The position numbers and the translations under genes are program-made. Positions 17,641 to 27,017 of a stretch of 64,000 bases of DNA are shown piece by piece. The notes beneath the pieces were generated by a model. The model was not told the DNA's origin. It did not search any database and saw only the letters and a program-made list of their open reading frames with translations. The stretch lies in NCBI GenBank assembly GCA_910579865.1, contig CAJTXA010000001.1, positions 203,371-267,370 of the forward strand. Direction: 5' to 3'. Source of the stretch: an uncultured Lachnospiraceae bacterium. GTDB lineage: Bacteria; Bacillota; Clostridia; Lachnospirales; Lachnospiraceae. The first letter of the stretch is position 1. Every line of letters begins with the position of its first letter.

Positions 17641-19731
17641 TTACTCATCCATTTTATCTACTTTATTTGCTCGTGCAGCAATTTCTTTTTCTTGTACATC
17701 AGAAGGTGCCTGTTCATAACGACTAAATTCATAAGAATAATTTCCCATTCCTCCTGTCATAGAACGTAAGTCTGTAGAATACCGGAACAATTCAGACATT
17801 GGAATATCAGCCTCAATTGTTTGATAACCAGATCTGTTTGGATTCATACCAAGTACTCTACCTCTTCTCTTATTTAAGTCTCCCATAATATCTCCTGTAT
17901 ACTTATCTGGTACTTCTACCTTTAAAGATACAATTGGCTCTAACAGAACAGGAGATGCCTCTAAAAATGCCTTTTTAAATGCCATTATTGTTGCTGTTTT
18001 AAATGCCATTTCTGAAGAATCAACTGGATGATAAGAACCATCCACCAATGTTACTTTTACTCCTACAACTGGATAGGCTGCTAAAGGTCCTTTTAAAATT
18101 GCTTCCTGTACACCCTTTTCTACCGCTGGGAAGAAGTTTCTAGGTACTGCACCTCCAAAGATCTTCTCCTCAAATACATATGGACGTTCTGCTTCTCCAG
18201 ATGGTTCCATTTCAATATGTACATCTCCATACTGTCCATGTCCGCCAGACTGCTTTTTATACTTTCCTTGTACTCGAACCTTTTTCCGAACCGTTTCACG
18301 AAATGCTACTTTTGGCTTACTTAACTCAATTTCTACTTTATAACGCTCTGCCAACTTACTGACTACAATTTCTAACTGTTGTTCTCCAATTCCATAAAGC
18401 AAAAGCTGTCTATTCTCTTTATCATTCACTAACTTTAATGTTAAATCTTCATCCATTAATTTTTGCAAGGAAGTTGATACTTTATCTTCATCTCCCTTTT
18501 TCTTTGTCTTATAACGCATATAGGTATAAGGAATCGAAATCTGCGGTTTCTCATAAGAAACAGGTTTTGCTTTCATACAAAGTGTATCTCCGGTTGAAGC
18601 ATTACTTAATTTTCCTACTGCTCCAATATCTCCAGCATGTAATTCTTTTACCTCAACTGGTATCTTTCCCTGCATAATATAAATTTTAGAAACCTTTTCT
18701 TCTATATCTTTATCCACATTATAAATACTCATATCGGATTTTAGTACACCAGAGCAAACCTTAATTAGAGAATATTTTCCAATAAATGGATCGGCAATCG
18801 TTTTAAAAATTTTTGCTGAAAATGTTTTATCTTCCTTATAATCTGCTTCAAATATACCATTATTCTTGTAATCTGTACCAGAAATACTGCGCTCCATTGG
18901 AGAAGGAATATAATGAACCAAACCTTGTAATAACATTCTAGCACCGATTCCATTTAATCCTGATCCCATCAATACAGGAACCATTCCACAATCTCTTACA
19001 TGAGAACGAATTGCTCCTAAAATCTCATCCTGCGTAAATTCTTCCCCAGCAAAATAACGATCCATATACTCTTCGCTTGTCTCTGCTACTGCTTCCATTA
19101 ACGCTTCTCTTGCTATCTTTAAATTTTCCATCGAATAATCTGGAATATCAAAATCTTCGTATTCTGTAATACTGGTAAATTTTCGTCCTGCCATTTTTAC
19201 TACATTTACAAACCCGATAAATTTCTCATTTTCACGAATTGGTAAATGAAATGGCGCAATTTTCTTTCCAAACAGATCCGTCATATCTTGTAATGCCTGT
19301 CGGAAACTTGCATGATCTAAATCCATATCTGTTACAAAAATCATACGAGGAATTTGATATTTTTCACAAAGTTCCCATGCTTTTATTGTTCCAACTTCCA
19401 CACCATTTTTACCAGATACTACGATTACTGCTGCATCAGCTGCACTTATCGCCTCTTCTACTTCTCCTATAAAATCAAAATAACCAGGGGTATCTAAAAT
19501 ATTGATCTTTGTATTTTCCCATTCCAACGGAACAACAGAGGTATTGATCGAGAACAATCTTTTTGCTTCTTCCTTATCATAGTCGCTTATCGTATTTCCA
19601 TCCTCTACCCTTCCCATTCTGGTAGTCAGACCTGAGACATAGGCCATAGCTTCTACAAGAGTTGTCTTTCCGCAGCCACCATGCCCCATAAATACGACAT
19701 TCCGCACCTTACCTGTTGTATATACGTTCAT
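17641..19731 (-). CDS. EF-G-like translational GTPase (non-canonical paralogue)
   Basis: A 696-residue protein with the full EF-G layout: GTPase domain with P-loop GHGGCGKTT and G3 DTPGYFDF, then domains II to V, including the domain IV loop region with GQYGDVHIEMEP. It differs from the canonical FusA. The G4 segment that gives guanine specificity (normally NKxD) reads FVTDMDLDH, and no ribosomal protein genes (rpsL, rpsG, tuf) are adjacent. It therefore belongs to the EF-G-like side branch common in Firmicutes, whose role is not settled. The start at 19731 follows GGAGG. It could act in translocation, recycling or ribosome protection; the sequence alone does not decide. Confidence 0.88.
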   Translation of the reverse strand: MNVYTTGKVRNVVFMGHGGCGKTTLVEAMAYVSGLTTRMGRVEDGNTISDYDKEEAKRLFSINTSVVPLEWENTKINILDTPGYFDFIGEVEEAISAADAAVIVVSGKNGVEVGTIKAWELCEKYQIPRMIFVTDMDLDHASFRQALQDMTDLFGKKIAPFHLPIRENEKFIGFVNVVKMAGRKFTSITEYEDFDIPDYSMENLKIAREALMEAVAETSEEYMDRYFAGEEFTQDEILGAIRSHVRDCGMVPVLMGSGLNGIGARMLLQGLVHYIPSPMERSISGTDYKNNGIFEADYKEDKTFSAKIFKTIADPFIGKYSLIKVCSGVLKSDMSIYNVDKDIEEKVSKIYIMQGKIPVEVKELHAGDIGAVGKLSNASTGDTLCMKAKPVSYEKPQISIPYTYMRYKTKKKGDEDKVSTSLQKLMDEDLTLKLVNDKENRQLLLYGIGEQQLEIVVSKLAERYKVEIELSKPKVAFRETVRKKVRVQGKYKKQSGGHGQYGDVHIEMEPSGEAERPYVFEEKIFGGAVPRNFFPAVEKGVQEAILKGPLAAYPVVGVKVTLVDGSYHPVDSSEMAFKTATIMAFKKAFLEASPVLLEPIVSLKVEVPDKYTGDIMGDLNKRRGRVLGMNPNRSGYQTIEADIPMSELFRYSTDLRSMTGGMGNYSYEFSRYEQAPSDVQEKEIAARANKVDKMDE

Positions 19732-19963
19732 CTTTTCCTCCATTCCTGCCGTTTTTTGTACAGCAATTCATTATATTTAACATCCTTTTTTCATTCAGGA
19801 CTTTATTCATGTGTATATTTTACTAAAATTTCTTGTTATTTTCAAGCATTTATTCCAATATTCTTGAAAATTTTTAAAATATTTTAAATAGGCAGATTCT
19901 ACCAAGAAAAAATTTCTCTATTTGCTATTTCAATTTTCAACTGAACCACAAATAGAGAGGCAA

Positions 19964-19992
19964 TTGACAAACTACTTCTCTTCACGTAAAAT
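19964..19992 (+). promoter_or_regulatory. Promoter of the tyrA-aroA operon
   Basis: A perfect TTGACA (19964-19969), a 17-base spacer and TAAAAT (19987-19992) precede the tyrA start by about 48 bases. Strong vegetative promoter by sequence. Confidence 0.7.
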
Positions 19993-20039
19993 ACAGTTAG
20001 ATTTTTTTATAAAAAGAACAACAGAAAAGGAGATTTTTT

Positions 20040-21137
20040 ATGAACCTAACAATTGGTTTTTTAGGTTTGGGACTAATTGGAGGATCGATTGCAAAAAGTA
20101 TCCGAAAATACCATCCAGATTATACATTAATTGGCTACAACCATAACTATGAAACGACGGTTCTTGCAAAAAAAGAACAAATTCTTGATTATGCTGCAAA
20201 AGAAGTGGATGCATCCTTTCAAAACTGTGATATTATCTACCTTTGTATGCCTGTCTCTCTCAATGAAGATTATCTTATAAAAATAAAACCTTATCTAAAA
20301 CCAGGTTGTATTTTAACCGATGTTGGCAGTGTAAAAGGAACCATTCACCGTGCAGTTAAAAATCTTTCTTTAGAAGCCTATTTTATTGGTGGGCACCCAA
20401 TGGCTGGCTCTGAAAAAACTGGCTTTTCTAACTCTACCGATCATTTATTGGAAAATGCCTATTATATTATTACTCCATGTGAATCTACTTCAAAAGCTGC
20501 ATTAGATCGTCTTTATACTTTAACTAAATCAATAAAAGCACTTCCAATTATTTTAGATCCAAAAGAGCACGACTATGCTGTAGCAAATATCAGCCATCTT
20601 CCCCATCTAATTGCTTCTGGTTTAGTCAATCTGGTGAAAAACTCTGATTCTAAAAATGAAACAATGAAAACATTAGCAGCTGGTGGCTTTAAAGATATTA
20701 CCCGAATTGCCTCTTCTTCCCCTATAATGTGGCAGCAGATTTGTTTGACAAATAAAGAAAATATTGTAAAAACAATGGAAGATTATATCGCTTACTTTTC
20801 AGAGGTTAAAAATGCTGTAAAACAAGAAAATAAAGAATATCTTTATCAGTTTTTTGAACAAGCTAGAATTTATCGCAATTCCCTTCCTACGAAAACCTCT
20901 GGTCCAATTACTACTGTCTATGCAATGTATTGTGATTTAATCGATGAAGCAGGTAGTTTAGCAAAAGTTGTTGTGGTTTTAGCAAACCATCAAATTAGTA
21001 TTAAAAATATTGGCATCACTCATACTAGAGATTTTCAAGAAGAAACACTTCGAATTGAATTCTACGAAAAAAATGCAATGTTATTGGCACAAAAATTATT
21101 AGAACAGTTACACTATACTGTTACAATCTGTTCTTAA
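20040..21137 (+). CDS. tyrA: Prephenate dehydrogenase with C-terminal ACT domain
   Basis: A 365-residue enzyme that oxidises and decarboxylates prephenate to 4-hydroxyphenylpyruvate for tyrosine. The NAD-binding motif GFLGLGLIGGSIAKS starts at residue 5. The segment GGHPMAGSEKTGF holds the catalytic-region His, and the helical dimer domain contains SHLPHLIASGLV. The last 70 residues (SLAKVVVVLANHQISIKNIG) are an ACT domain, which in relatives gives feedback inhibition by tyrosine. AAAAGGAG precedes the ATG. aroA follows after 62 bases, so this is a two-gene aromatic amino acid operon. Confidence 0.95.
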   Translation: MNLTIGFLGLGLIGGSIAKSIRKYHPDYTLIGYNHNYETTVLAKKEQILDYAAKEVDASFQNCDIIYLCMPVSLNEDYLIKIKPYLKPGCILTDVGSVKGTIHRAVKNLSLEAYFIGGHPMAGSEKTGFSNSTDHLLENAYYIITPCESTSKAALDRLYTLTKSIKALPIILDPKEHDYAVANISHLPHLIASGLVNLVKNSDSKNETMKTLAAGGFKDITRIASSSPIMWQQICLTNKENIVKTMEDYIAYFSEVKNAVKQENKEYLYQFFEQARIYRNSLPTKTSGPITTVYAMYCDLIDEAGSLAKVVVVLANHQISIKNIGITHTRDFQEETLRIEFYEKNAMLLAQKLLEQLHYTVTICS

Positions 21138-21199
21138 ACCAATAGACTATTTTATCTAAAATTTTTATCAATAAAAATAGAAAGGGACTTTTCACCATT

Positions 21200-22492
21200 A
21201 TGATTACTCGTGAATATTATCCTGTTACTCCAATTTCTTCTCCTTCTCTAATTGAAACAGAGGTTCCAGGATCAAAAAGTATTACAAACCGTGCTCTTTT
21301 GTTAGCCGCCTTAGCAGATGGAACCAGTATAATAAAAGGTACTCTTTTTAGTGACGATTCTAGACACTTTTTGCAATGTTTAATTGATTTAGGTTTCTCT
21401 GTTAAAATTGATGAAGCTTCTAAAACAGTTACTGTTACAGGATGCAAAGGGGTTATTCCAAAAAAAGAAGCAACTATTTATGTTGGAAGTGCTGGAACTG
21501 CCGCACGTTTTTTAACAGCTATGCTGGGTCTTTCCAATGGTATCTATCACCTTGATGCTTCTGAACAAATGAAAAAACGCCCAATGAAACCGCTTTTACA
21601 AGCATTGGAATCAATTGGTGTAAAAATAGTTTACCAAGAAAAAGAAGGATTTTTCCCATTTACTATTTATGGATCTGCTAATACAAAATCTTCGATTCAA
21701 GTTGATATCTCAAACAGTAGTCAATTTTTAAGTGCACTTTTAATGTCTGCTCCTATGAAAAAAGATGGGCTTTTTATTGAATTAGTTGGTGGACATGCGC
21801 TTTCTTATGTAAAAATTACAACCAAAATGATGGAGCAATTTGGTTGTCAAATTATACAAAAGTCCAAACAAGCTTATCAAATTCCTCCTAAACAGTCCTA
21901 TCAAGCACAAACCTACCAGATTGAACCTGATGTCTCTGCTGCCTGTTATTTTTATGCAATGGCTCCTTTGTTAAATACCAAAACACTTGTGCATCAAATC
22001 CATCCTCATTCTATGCAAGGTGATATTCGCTTTTTATCTATTTTAGAGGAAATGGGATGTTCTTTCACAGATACAGAAGAGGGTATCTTAGTCTCTTCTC
22101 CTCCTTCTGGTATCTATCAAGGAATTACAGTCAATATGGGGGATTGTTCCGATCAGACTATGACTCTTGCAGCAATCGCTCCTTTTGCAAATGGGCCTGT
22201 AAAAATACGTGGAATTGAACATATCCGCCTTCAGGAAAGCAACCGAATTCAAGCTATCTGTCAAGAATTGACTCGAATAGGAATTTCTTGTACCGAATCC
22301 GATACTGGAATTGATATTATACCTGGAATTCCACATGCTGCAACAATTGAAACCTATGAAGATCATCGGATTGCAATGGCATTTTCTCTAATTGGACTTC
22401 GGATACCTGGAATTTGCATTGCAAATCCAAGCTGTTGTAAAAAAACATTTGAAAACTATTTTGAAATATTAGATTCTATTACCAATAAATAA
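21200..22492 (+). CDS. aroA: 3-phosphoshikimate 1-carboxyvinyltransferase (EPSP synthase)
   Basis: A 430-residue enzyme (usual length about 430) that joins phosphoenolpyruvate to shikimate-3-phosphate in the shikimate pathway. Signatures: VPGSKSITNRALLLAALADG near residue 17, the phosphoenolpyruvate loop GSAGTAARFLTAM, the shikimate-binding SNSSQFLSALLM-type segment, LQESNRI, and EDHRIAMAFSLIGL near the end. All key Lys/Arg/Asp positions of the family that I can check are present. AAAGGGA lies upstream of the ATG. It is the second gene after tyrA, and a hairpin follows at 22506-22534. Confidence 0.96.
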   Translation: MITREYYPVTPISSPSLIETEVPGSKSITNRALLLAALADGTSIIKGTLFSDDSRHFLQCLIDLGFSVKIDEASKTVTVTGCKGVIPKKEATIYVGSAGTAARFLTAMLGLSNGIYHLDASEQMKKRPMKPLLQALESIGVKIVYQEKEGFFPFTIYGSANTKSSIQVDISNSSQFLSALLMSAPMKKDGLFIELVGGHALSYVKITTKMMEQFGCQIIQKSKQAYQIPPKQSYQAQTYQIEPDVSAACYFYAMAPLLNTKTLVHQIHPHSMQGDIRFLSILEEMGCSFTDTEEGILVSSPPSGIYQGITVNMGDCSDQTMTLAAIAPFANGPVKIRGIEHIRLQESNRIQAICQELTRIGISCTESDTGIDIIPGIPHAATIETYEDHRIAMAFSLIGLRIPGICIANPSCCKKTFENYFEILDSITNK

Positions 22493-22505
22493 TTTTTTCC
22501 AAAAA

Positions 22506-22534
22506 TGGGGAATTAACCGTTTGTCAATTCCCCA
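22506..22534. terminator. Terminator-like hairpin after aroA
   Basis: TGGGGAATT (22506-22514) pairs with AATTCCCCA (22526-22534) across an 11-base loop, between the convergent aroA and the surface-protein gene. The following T-run is weak on the plus strand; AAAAA precedes it, giving a U-run on the minus strand. Confidence 0.65.
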
Positions 22535-22560
22535 CTTGTTCTGCTAGAACTCTTTTCCTT

Positions 22561-25500
22561 TTATTTGAAAAAAGTTCCACAAAAAACAAATACCACTGCA
22601 CCAATAAGAATAAAGAGAATGACAAGGATTATAAGATAAAAATTTATCTTTTTCTCTTGTTTCTTATCTTCTGCTTTTTCTTTATCTTCAATTTTTTGCT
22701 CTTCTCTACTCTCTAATTCCTCTTTCTTTTCTAATTCCTCCTTTTTTGTTGACTCTTCTAAGCTTGTTTCTTCTATCTCCGTTTCCGCTGTTGCCGTCTT
22801 TTGTGTCTCTTTCTTTTCTTTCTGTATAACACTTTCTTCTAATGTTTCCTCTTTCACAGCTTCCTCTTTGGTAAATAAATTTTCTTTTACAATTTGAACG
22901 GTATTTTCCTTATCTTTATTCTTTAAAATAGAAACCAATTGTTCATAATAAATCTGATTTTTTTCTAATAATTCCTGCATTGGTTTTTGTTTTTGTAAAA
23001 TAGTTTCAAGGTCCTTTATTTTATTTTCTTTCTCTGTAAGCTGCTTTAAAAGAGTTTCTATCTGTGCTTTTCCATCCTCTATTTGTTTATCTTTTTCTGT
23101 GATACTTTCTAATAATTGTTTTCTTTCAGAAAGTAAGTTTTCTTTTTCTTTTATCTGAGTTTGTATCTGCTTTTCTAATTCTACTATTTTCTCTTTTTGT
23201 AATTGATTTTCTCTTTCTAAAAAATTTTGTTCTGATAAACTAAAGCTCAAATTAGAAGAATGAGAACCAGAAGAGTCTGAGTTAAGCTCTTGTTTTAATT
23301 TTTTTATTTCTGTTTTTAATTTTTCATTTTCTAACTCAGATTCTTGATTTTTTACTGATAATTTTTGTATTTTTTGTTCTAACAAAACAATTATTTTCTC
23401 TACTTCCTCCGATTCTTTTCCCTGCTCGGCTAACTGCTTTTTTAACTCCTCTAGCAGCTGATCTGCCTGCTGCTTTTGTTCTAGAAGTTCCTCTTGTAGT
23501 TTTTTTAGAGTATGAATCATTTCTGATGAAATCTGCCCTTCCTTTAATAATTGTTCTATTGTTTCAGACATATTTTTTTGTTGTTTTACTATGGTATCTA
23601 ATTCATCATAAATCGTAGTAAGACGTGTCGTTACTGCTGGACCTGTTACAATTGCAGAGCCGCTTACTGCTCCACTTCCATCTTCAATTTGAATAAGATA
23701 TTCTATCTTACTTAAATAATTCCAATATTCTATCATAGTATCTTTCATCGCAGAAATTTTCTGATACACTTCTTTCTCACTTGCTTTGGAATCCATTTCT
23801 AATAGACTTTTTAAACGATTGATAAAACCTTCTGCCTGTTGTTTGATCTGCTCTAATCGTTCTAATAAACTTTTCAATTCTTCTTTATCTTCTATTGAAA
23901 TTTCTTCTTTTTCCCAAACAATTTGAAAAATTTCTTTTAAGATTTCCAACTGATTTACAATTTCTTCTGTTCTTATATAGACCTTATCTAATTCCTCTTT
24001 TGTCTGTTCTCCTGTTTCTAATGAACCACTTTCATTTTCTCCATCTTGCCAAATCAATCCCTTTACTTGCTCTAAATATCGATCGTATTCTGTTACTTTA
24101 TCTTTCAACTTTGCTATCGCTTGATAAAGATCCTTTTCTGTACCTGTAATATCAATACCTAACAGTTCTTTTAGCGTATTATAAAATTGATAAAAGCGAT
24201 TTGCATATGCTTTTAATGCATAAATTCTTGAAAAAATTGCTTCTAGCTGTTCCATCTCTTTTGTATCTACTTCAATATAGCTAACTTTTAACTGGTTTTC
24301 TATTTCATTTTTTAAATCCTCTAAATATATTTGTGTTTGTTTCACTTTTCCTAGAATTTCATCTAATTGACTTTTTAATGAACCAGCATTTGCAATAGTA
24401 AAGTGATTCTTTAATTGATCGACCGCCTTTTCATAGAGTTCCAATTGGTTATTTTGATATTCAATCTTCTCTTTCATTATTTCAAAAAAATCACTTTCTT
24501 CAAAAGAATCCATATTTGAAATACTATCTTTTATACCCAATTTTTCTGCTATTTGATTAATTTCTTGAATTATAATTGTTTCATGATTCTTTATTGTTTC
24601 AATTTCTTTTTGAAGTTCCTTCAGGATTTCTGATAGATTTTCATAATCTTGAAATGATTCATTTTCAATGCCTAGAATCTCAATTATAGAATAGATTGCT
24701 TCTTTTATCTTCTTTAGTTCTTCTTCTTTTTCTTTTATAGAATCTACTGCTGCTTTTACAGAATCTTGTATCTTTTTTAACTGCTCTTCTAGCTCTCCTG
24801 TCAAATCAGTATTTACTCCTGCCTCTGTCAATAATTCTTTTATTGCAAAAATGTTCTGTTGGTACTCTGCTATCTTAGTATAAAGTTCTTTTATTTCTGT
24901 CTGCATCTGTTCTACCTTAGCAGCTAATCCACGATAATCGTCTTTTGAAAGTCCAAGACTTTGCATTACAGCATCTAATTCGGGAGAATAGCCAATCATT
25001 GAAATTGTAGAAGATAAGCCACTATCTCCAGCTATCAAAATAACTTTTACTCTATTTTCTCCCAATTTCTGAATTTCTGCATCTTCGATTAAATAATCTT
25101 CCTTTTTTGCCAAAGTAGAGGTTCCATCCAAAAATTGAATAACTACCTCTAACATTTCTTGTGTTATTGTAATCTTTTTATTAATATTATAGCAACCATC
25201 CTTATAATACTCTATCTGATGATAGGTATTATAAAAATCAGAATGAAATGCTACCTGAATATCAGCAATTTTTTTCCAGACTTTATCGATAACAAGGTCA
25301 GAAGCTGGCATAACAAAACTAATTTCTTGACTAGTTGGATCTTCCAATACAATATTTCCTTCTTCTGCTATCTCCCACCCTAAAAAATAAAAACCCGTCT
25401 TTTTTCCTGCCTGTAAGGTAATCGTTTCACCATAATGGAAACTTTGCTGTTCTAAAATTCCTTCAATTTCTTCTTTTATTGTGATTTTATACTGATTTAC

Positions 25501-26316
25501 TCGCCAAATTGCTTTTATCTTTACATCAGAAGCTTCTATTACAAAAGAAGTGGTAGGATTCGATGCATCTGCAAGCTGAACCGTTCCAGATTCTACTTCC
25601 CATCTATCAAATGTATAACCCTCTTTTGTACCAGCCTGAATCGTTACCGTTGACTGATAAGGTACTGTCAATATCTCTGTACTTTCCTCTCCTCCTTCTG
25701 TCACAGTAACTTGATAGGAATTGATGCTCCAATTAGCATGTAAACAAACATTTTTATCTGGCATAAAAAACGTTGTTACTGGATTAGATGCATCTTCAAG
25801 CAATACTTCCATAGAATCTACAGTCCACCCCTCAAAAGTATATCCTTCTTTTTTACCAGCCTCTATTCTAACGTTAGAACCATAAGCAACGGCGGATAAA
25901 AAAGAATTGCTTTCTTCACCTGTATTTTCAAGAGTAACTGAATATTTATTTACTTCCCATACTGCATATAAATCCATATCTTTTACAGGCTGAATCGCAA
26001 AGCCATTTTTATAGATTACATTTCCCTCTGCTGAAACAGACCAACCAGTAAATGTATATCCTGTTCTGGTAAACGTATTATCCGAAAGATTGCCTCCCAT
26101 AGCAGAAAGAAAAGAATCTGGCATATTTCCACTTCCCCCATTTGAATGATAGGTAATTCTATATTCTTCACTTTCTAGATAAGCAGCTTTTACTTCTATC
26201 TGTTTCTCTTTATTCCCCATAGGTATCCAATTCACTATCTCGATTAGCATGACTATCAGAAAGAAGATAAACATGCGCCCCCAATGAAACCATATCTTTT
26301 TTCTATTTATTTGCAT
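22561..26316 (-). CDS. Large surface protein: InlB-type repeats plus long coiled coil and C-terminal membrane anchor
   Basis: A 1251-residue protein. N-terminal membrane segment or signal (about 11-28, FIFFLIVMLIEIVNW), then four repeats of the Listeria-Bacteroides/InlB-B type (about 50-340) each with a core such as GYTFTGWSVSAEGN, GYTFEGW, GYTFDRWEVESG and GFYFLGWEIAEEGN. Residues about 430-1130 are Glu/Lys/Gln-rich heptads typical of long coiled coil, then a low-complexity EKKE tail and one C-terminal membrane segment (INFYLIILVILFILIGAVV). No LPxTG sorting motif is visible, so anchoring is by the membrane. The start at 26316 has AGGGGAG 5 bases upstream. Likely an adhesin, spacer or envelope-organising filament; function inferred only. 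Confidence 0.8.
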   Translation of the reverse strand: MQINRKKIWFHWGRMFIFFLIVMLIEIVNWIPMGNKEKQIEVKAAYLESEEYRITYHSNGGSGNMPDSFLSAMGGNLSDNTFTRTGYTFTGWSVSAEGNVIYKNGFAIQPVKDMDLYAVWEVNKYSVTLENTGEESNSFLSAVAYGSNVRIEAGKKEGYTFEGWTVDSMEVLLEDASNPVTTFFMPDKNVCLHANWSINSYQVTVTEGGEESTEILTVPYQSTVTIQAGTKEGYTFDRWEVESGTVQLADASNPTTSFVIEASDVKIKAIWRVNQYKITIKEEIEGILEQQSFHYGETITLQAGKKTGFYFLGWEIAEEGNIVLEDPTSQEISFVMPASDLVIDKVWKKIADIQVAFHSDFYNTYHQIEYYKDGCYNINKKITITQEMLEVVIQFLDGTSTLAKKEDYLIEDAEIQKLGENRVKVILIAGDSGLSSTISMIGYSPELDAVMQSLGLSKDDYRGLAAKVEQMQTEIKELYTKIAEYQQNIFAIKELLTEAGVNTDLTGELEEQLKKIQDSVKAAVDSIKEKEEELKKIKEAIYSIIEILGIENESFQDYENLSEILKELQKEIETIKNHETIIIQEINQIAEKLGIKDSISNMDSFEESDFFEIMKEKIEYQNNQLELYEKAVDQLKNHFTIANAGSLKSQLDEILGKVKQTQIYLEDLKNEIENQLKVSYIEVDTKEMEQLEAIFSRIYALKAYANRFYQFYNTLKELLGIDITGTEKDLYQAIAKLKDKVTEYDRYLEQVKGLIWQDGENESGSLETGEQTKEELDKVYIRTEEIVNQLEILKEIFQIVWEKEEISIEDKEELKSLLERLEQIKQQAEGFINRLKSLLEMDSKASEKEVYQKISAMKDTMIEYWNYLSKIEYLIQIEDGSGAVSGSAIVTGPAVTTRLTTIYDELDTIVKQQKNMSETIEQLLKEGQISSEMIHTLKKLQEELLEQKQQADQLLEELKKQLAEQGKESEEVEKIIVLLEQKIQKLSVKNQESELENEKLKTEIKKLKQELNSDSSGSHSSNLSFSLSEQNFLERENQLQKEKIVELEKQIQTQIKEKENLLSERKQLLESITEKDKQIEDGKAQIETLLKQLTEKENKIKDLETILQKQKPMQELLEKNQIYYEQLVSILKNKDKENTVQIVKENLFTKEEAVKEETLEESVIQKEKKETQKTATAETEIEETSLEESTKKEELEKKEELESREEQKIEDKEKAEDKKQEKKINFYLIILVILFILIGAVVFVFCGTFFK

Positions 26317-26346
26317 ACATTCTCCCCTTTTATTTTTATATTCCAT

Positions 26347-26880
26347 TCAGTAAAATTTTTTCTCTTTTTTTATTATAAATTCTTTCTCTTCATCCCTTTC
26401 TTTTTTATTTTTTCTTATTTCTTTGGAAATTTTTTTGAATACATTTGACTTTTTAATAACATAAGATAAATAGATGTTGTCATACTACCATATTTTTTTC
26501 TTTTCTGTCAAGAAACTTTTTTCTTTCTTGTATAGTTGAGTTACCATATGATTACAGTTTTATTTGATAATTTATCCTTATTTTCTTAACTTTATTACTA
26601 TTTATTATTCTTATTTTCTAAGAATAAAATACTATAACAAAAGGACATGTCTCTTTCCAAAAAATCATTCTTGCAAATTTTTTCTCTCTATGTTAAAATC
26701 TGTGACAGAATCATTATCATATTTCACAAGCTGCAGATTAGAGAAATTTTGTTGTCATTGACCGTATAAAAGTCCTAATACAGCAAAATATCGTGTTAAA
26801 ATGGGTGATACAATTGGTGTATATTATAACGAAAAAACTTTATTGAGTATCTAAATCAATATATTTGTGACGAACAGTCA
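26347..26880. other. Intergenic region with possible coding remnants
   Basis: About 530 AT-rich bases. An ATG at 26647 opens a 40-residue frame (MSLSKKSFLQIFSLYVK...) after AAAGGAC, and a separate start-less frame at about 26764-26853 reads NTAKYRVKMGDTIGVYYNEK before a stop. Both are shorter than any gene I can name and look like remnants or chance frames. The promoter of the surface-protein gene must also lie at the left end. Confidence 0.35.
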
Positions 26881-26914
26881 TCACGGATCACAACTCTTTC
26901 TGGTATCTATATAT

Positions 26915-27010
26915 AAAAAACGTTTTCTTTGCCACCGGGTAAAGAAAAAGACGTCAGACTTTCTATCATTAGGTCTTAGAAGATAGAAAGACTGACGTTT
27001 TTTTAGGAGG
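26915..27010 (+). promoter_or_regulatory. Attenuator-like leader of the MATE gene
   Basis: Hairpin 1 pairs TTTTCTTT (26923-26930) with AAAGAAAA (26941-26948) around CCACCGGG. Hairpin 2 pairs 26951-26967 with 26982-26998 (one mismatch) and runs into T7, a complete intrinsic terminator. It is followed directly by AGGAGG and the MATE start. AAAAAACGT (26915-26923) can also pair with ACGTTTTTT (26995-27003), which would break the terminator. This is the layout of a riboswitch or attenuator; I matched no known ligand class. Confidence 0.55.
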
Positions 27011-27017
27011 GATAAAA

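Noticed and set aside
26564..26761. A 65-residue plus-strand open frame upstream of the MATE leader
   Set aside because: No ATG start with a ribosome-binding site, Tyr/Phe/Ile-rich composition that just mirrors AT content, and no similarity I can see.
26881..26950. Possible guanidine-II (mini-ykkC) hairpin at the ACGG in the MATE leader
   Set aside because: The flanking bases do not form the required stem around ACGG, and the second hairpin is absent.
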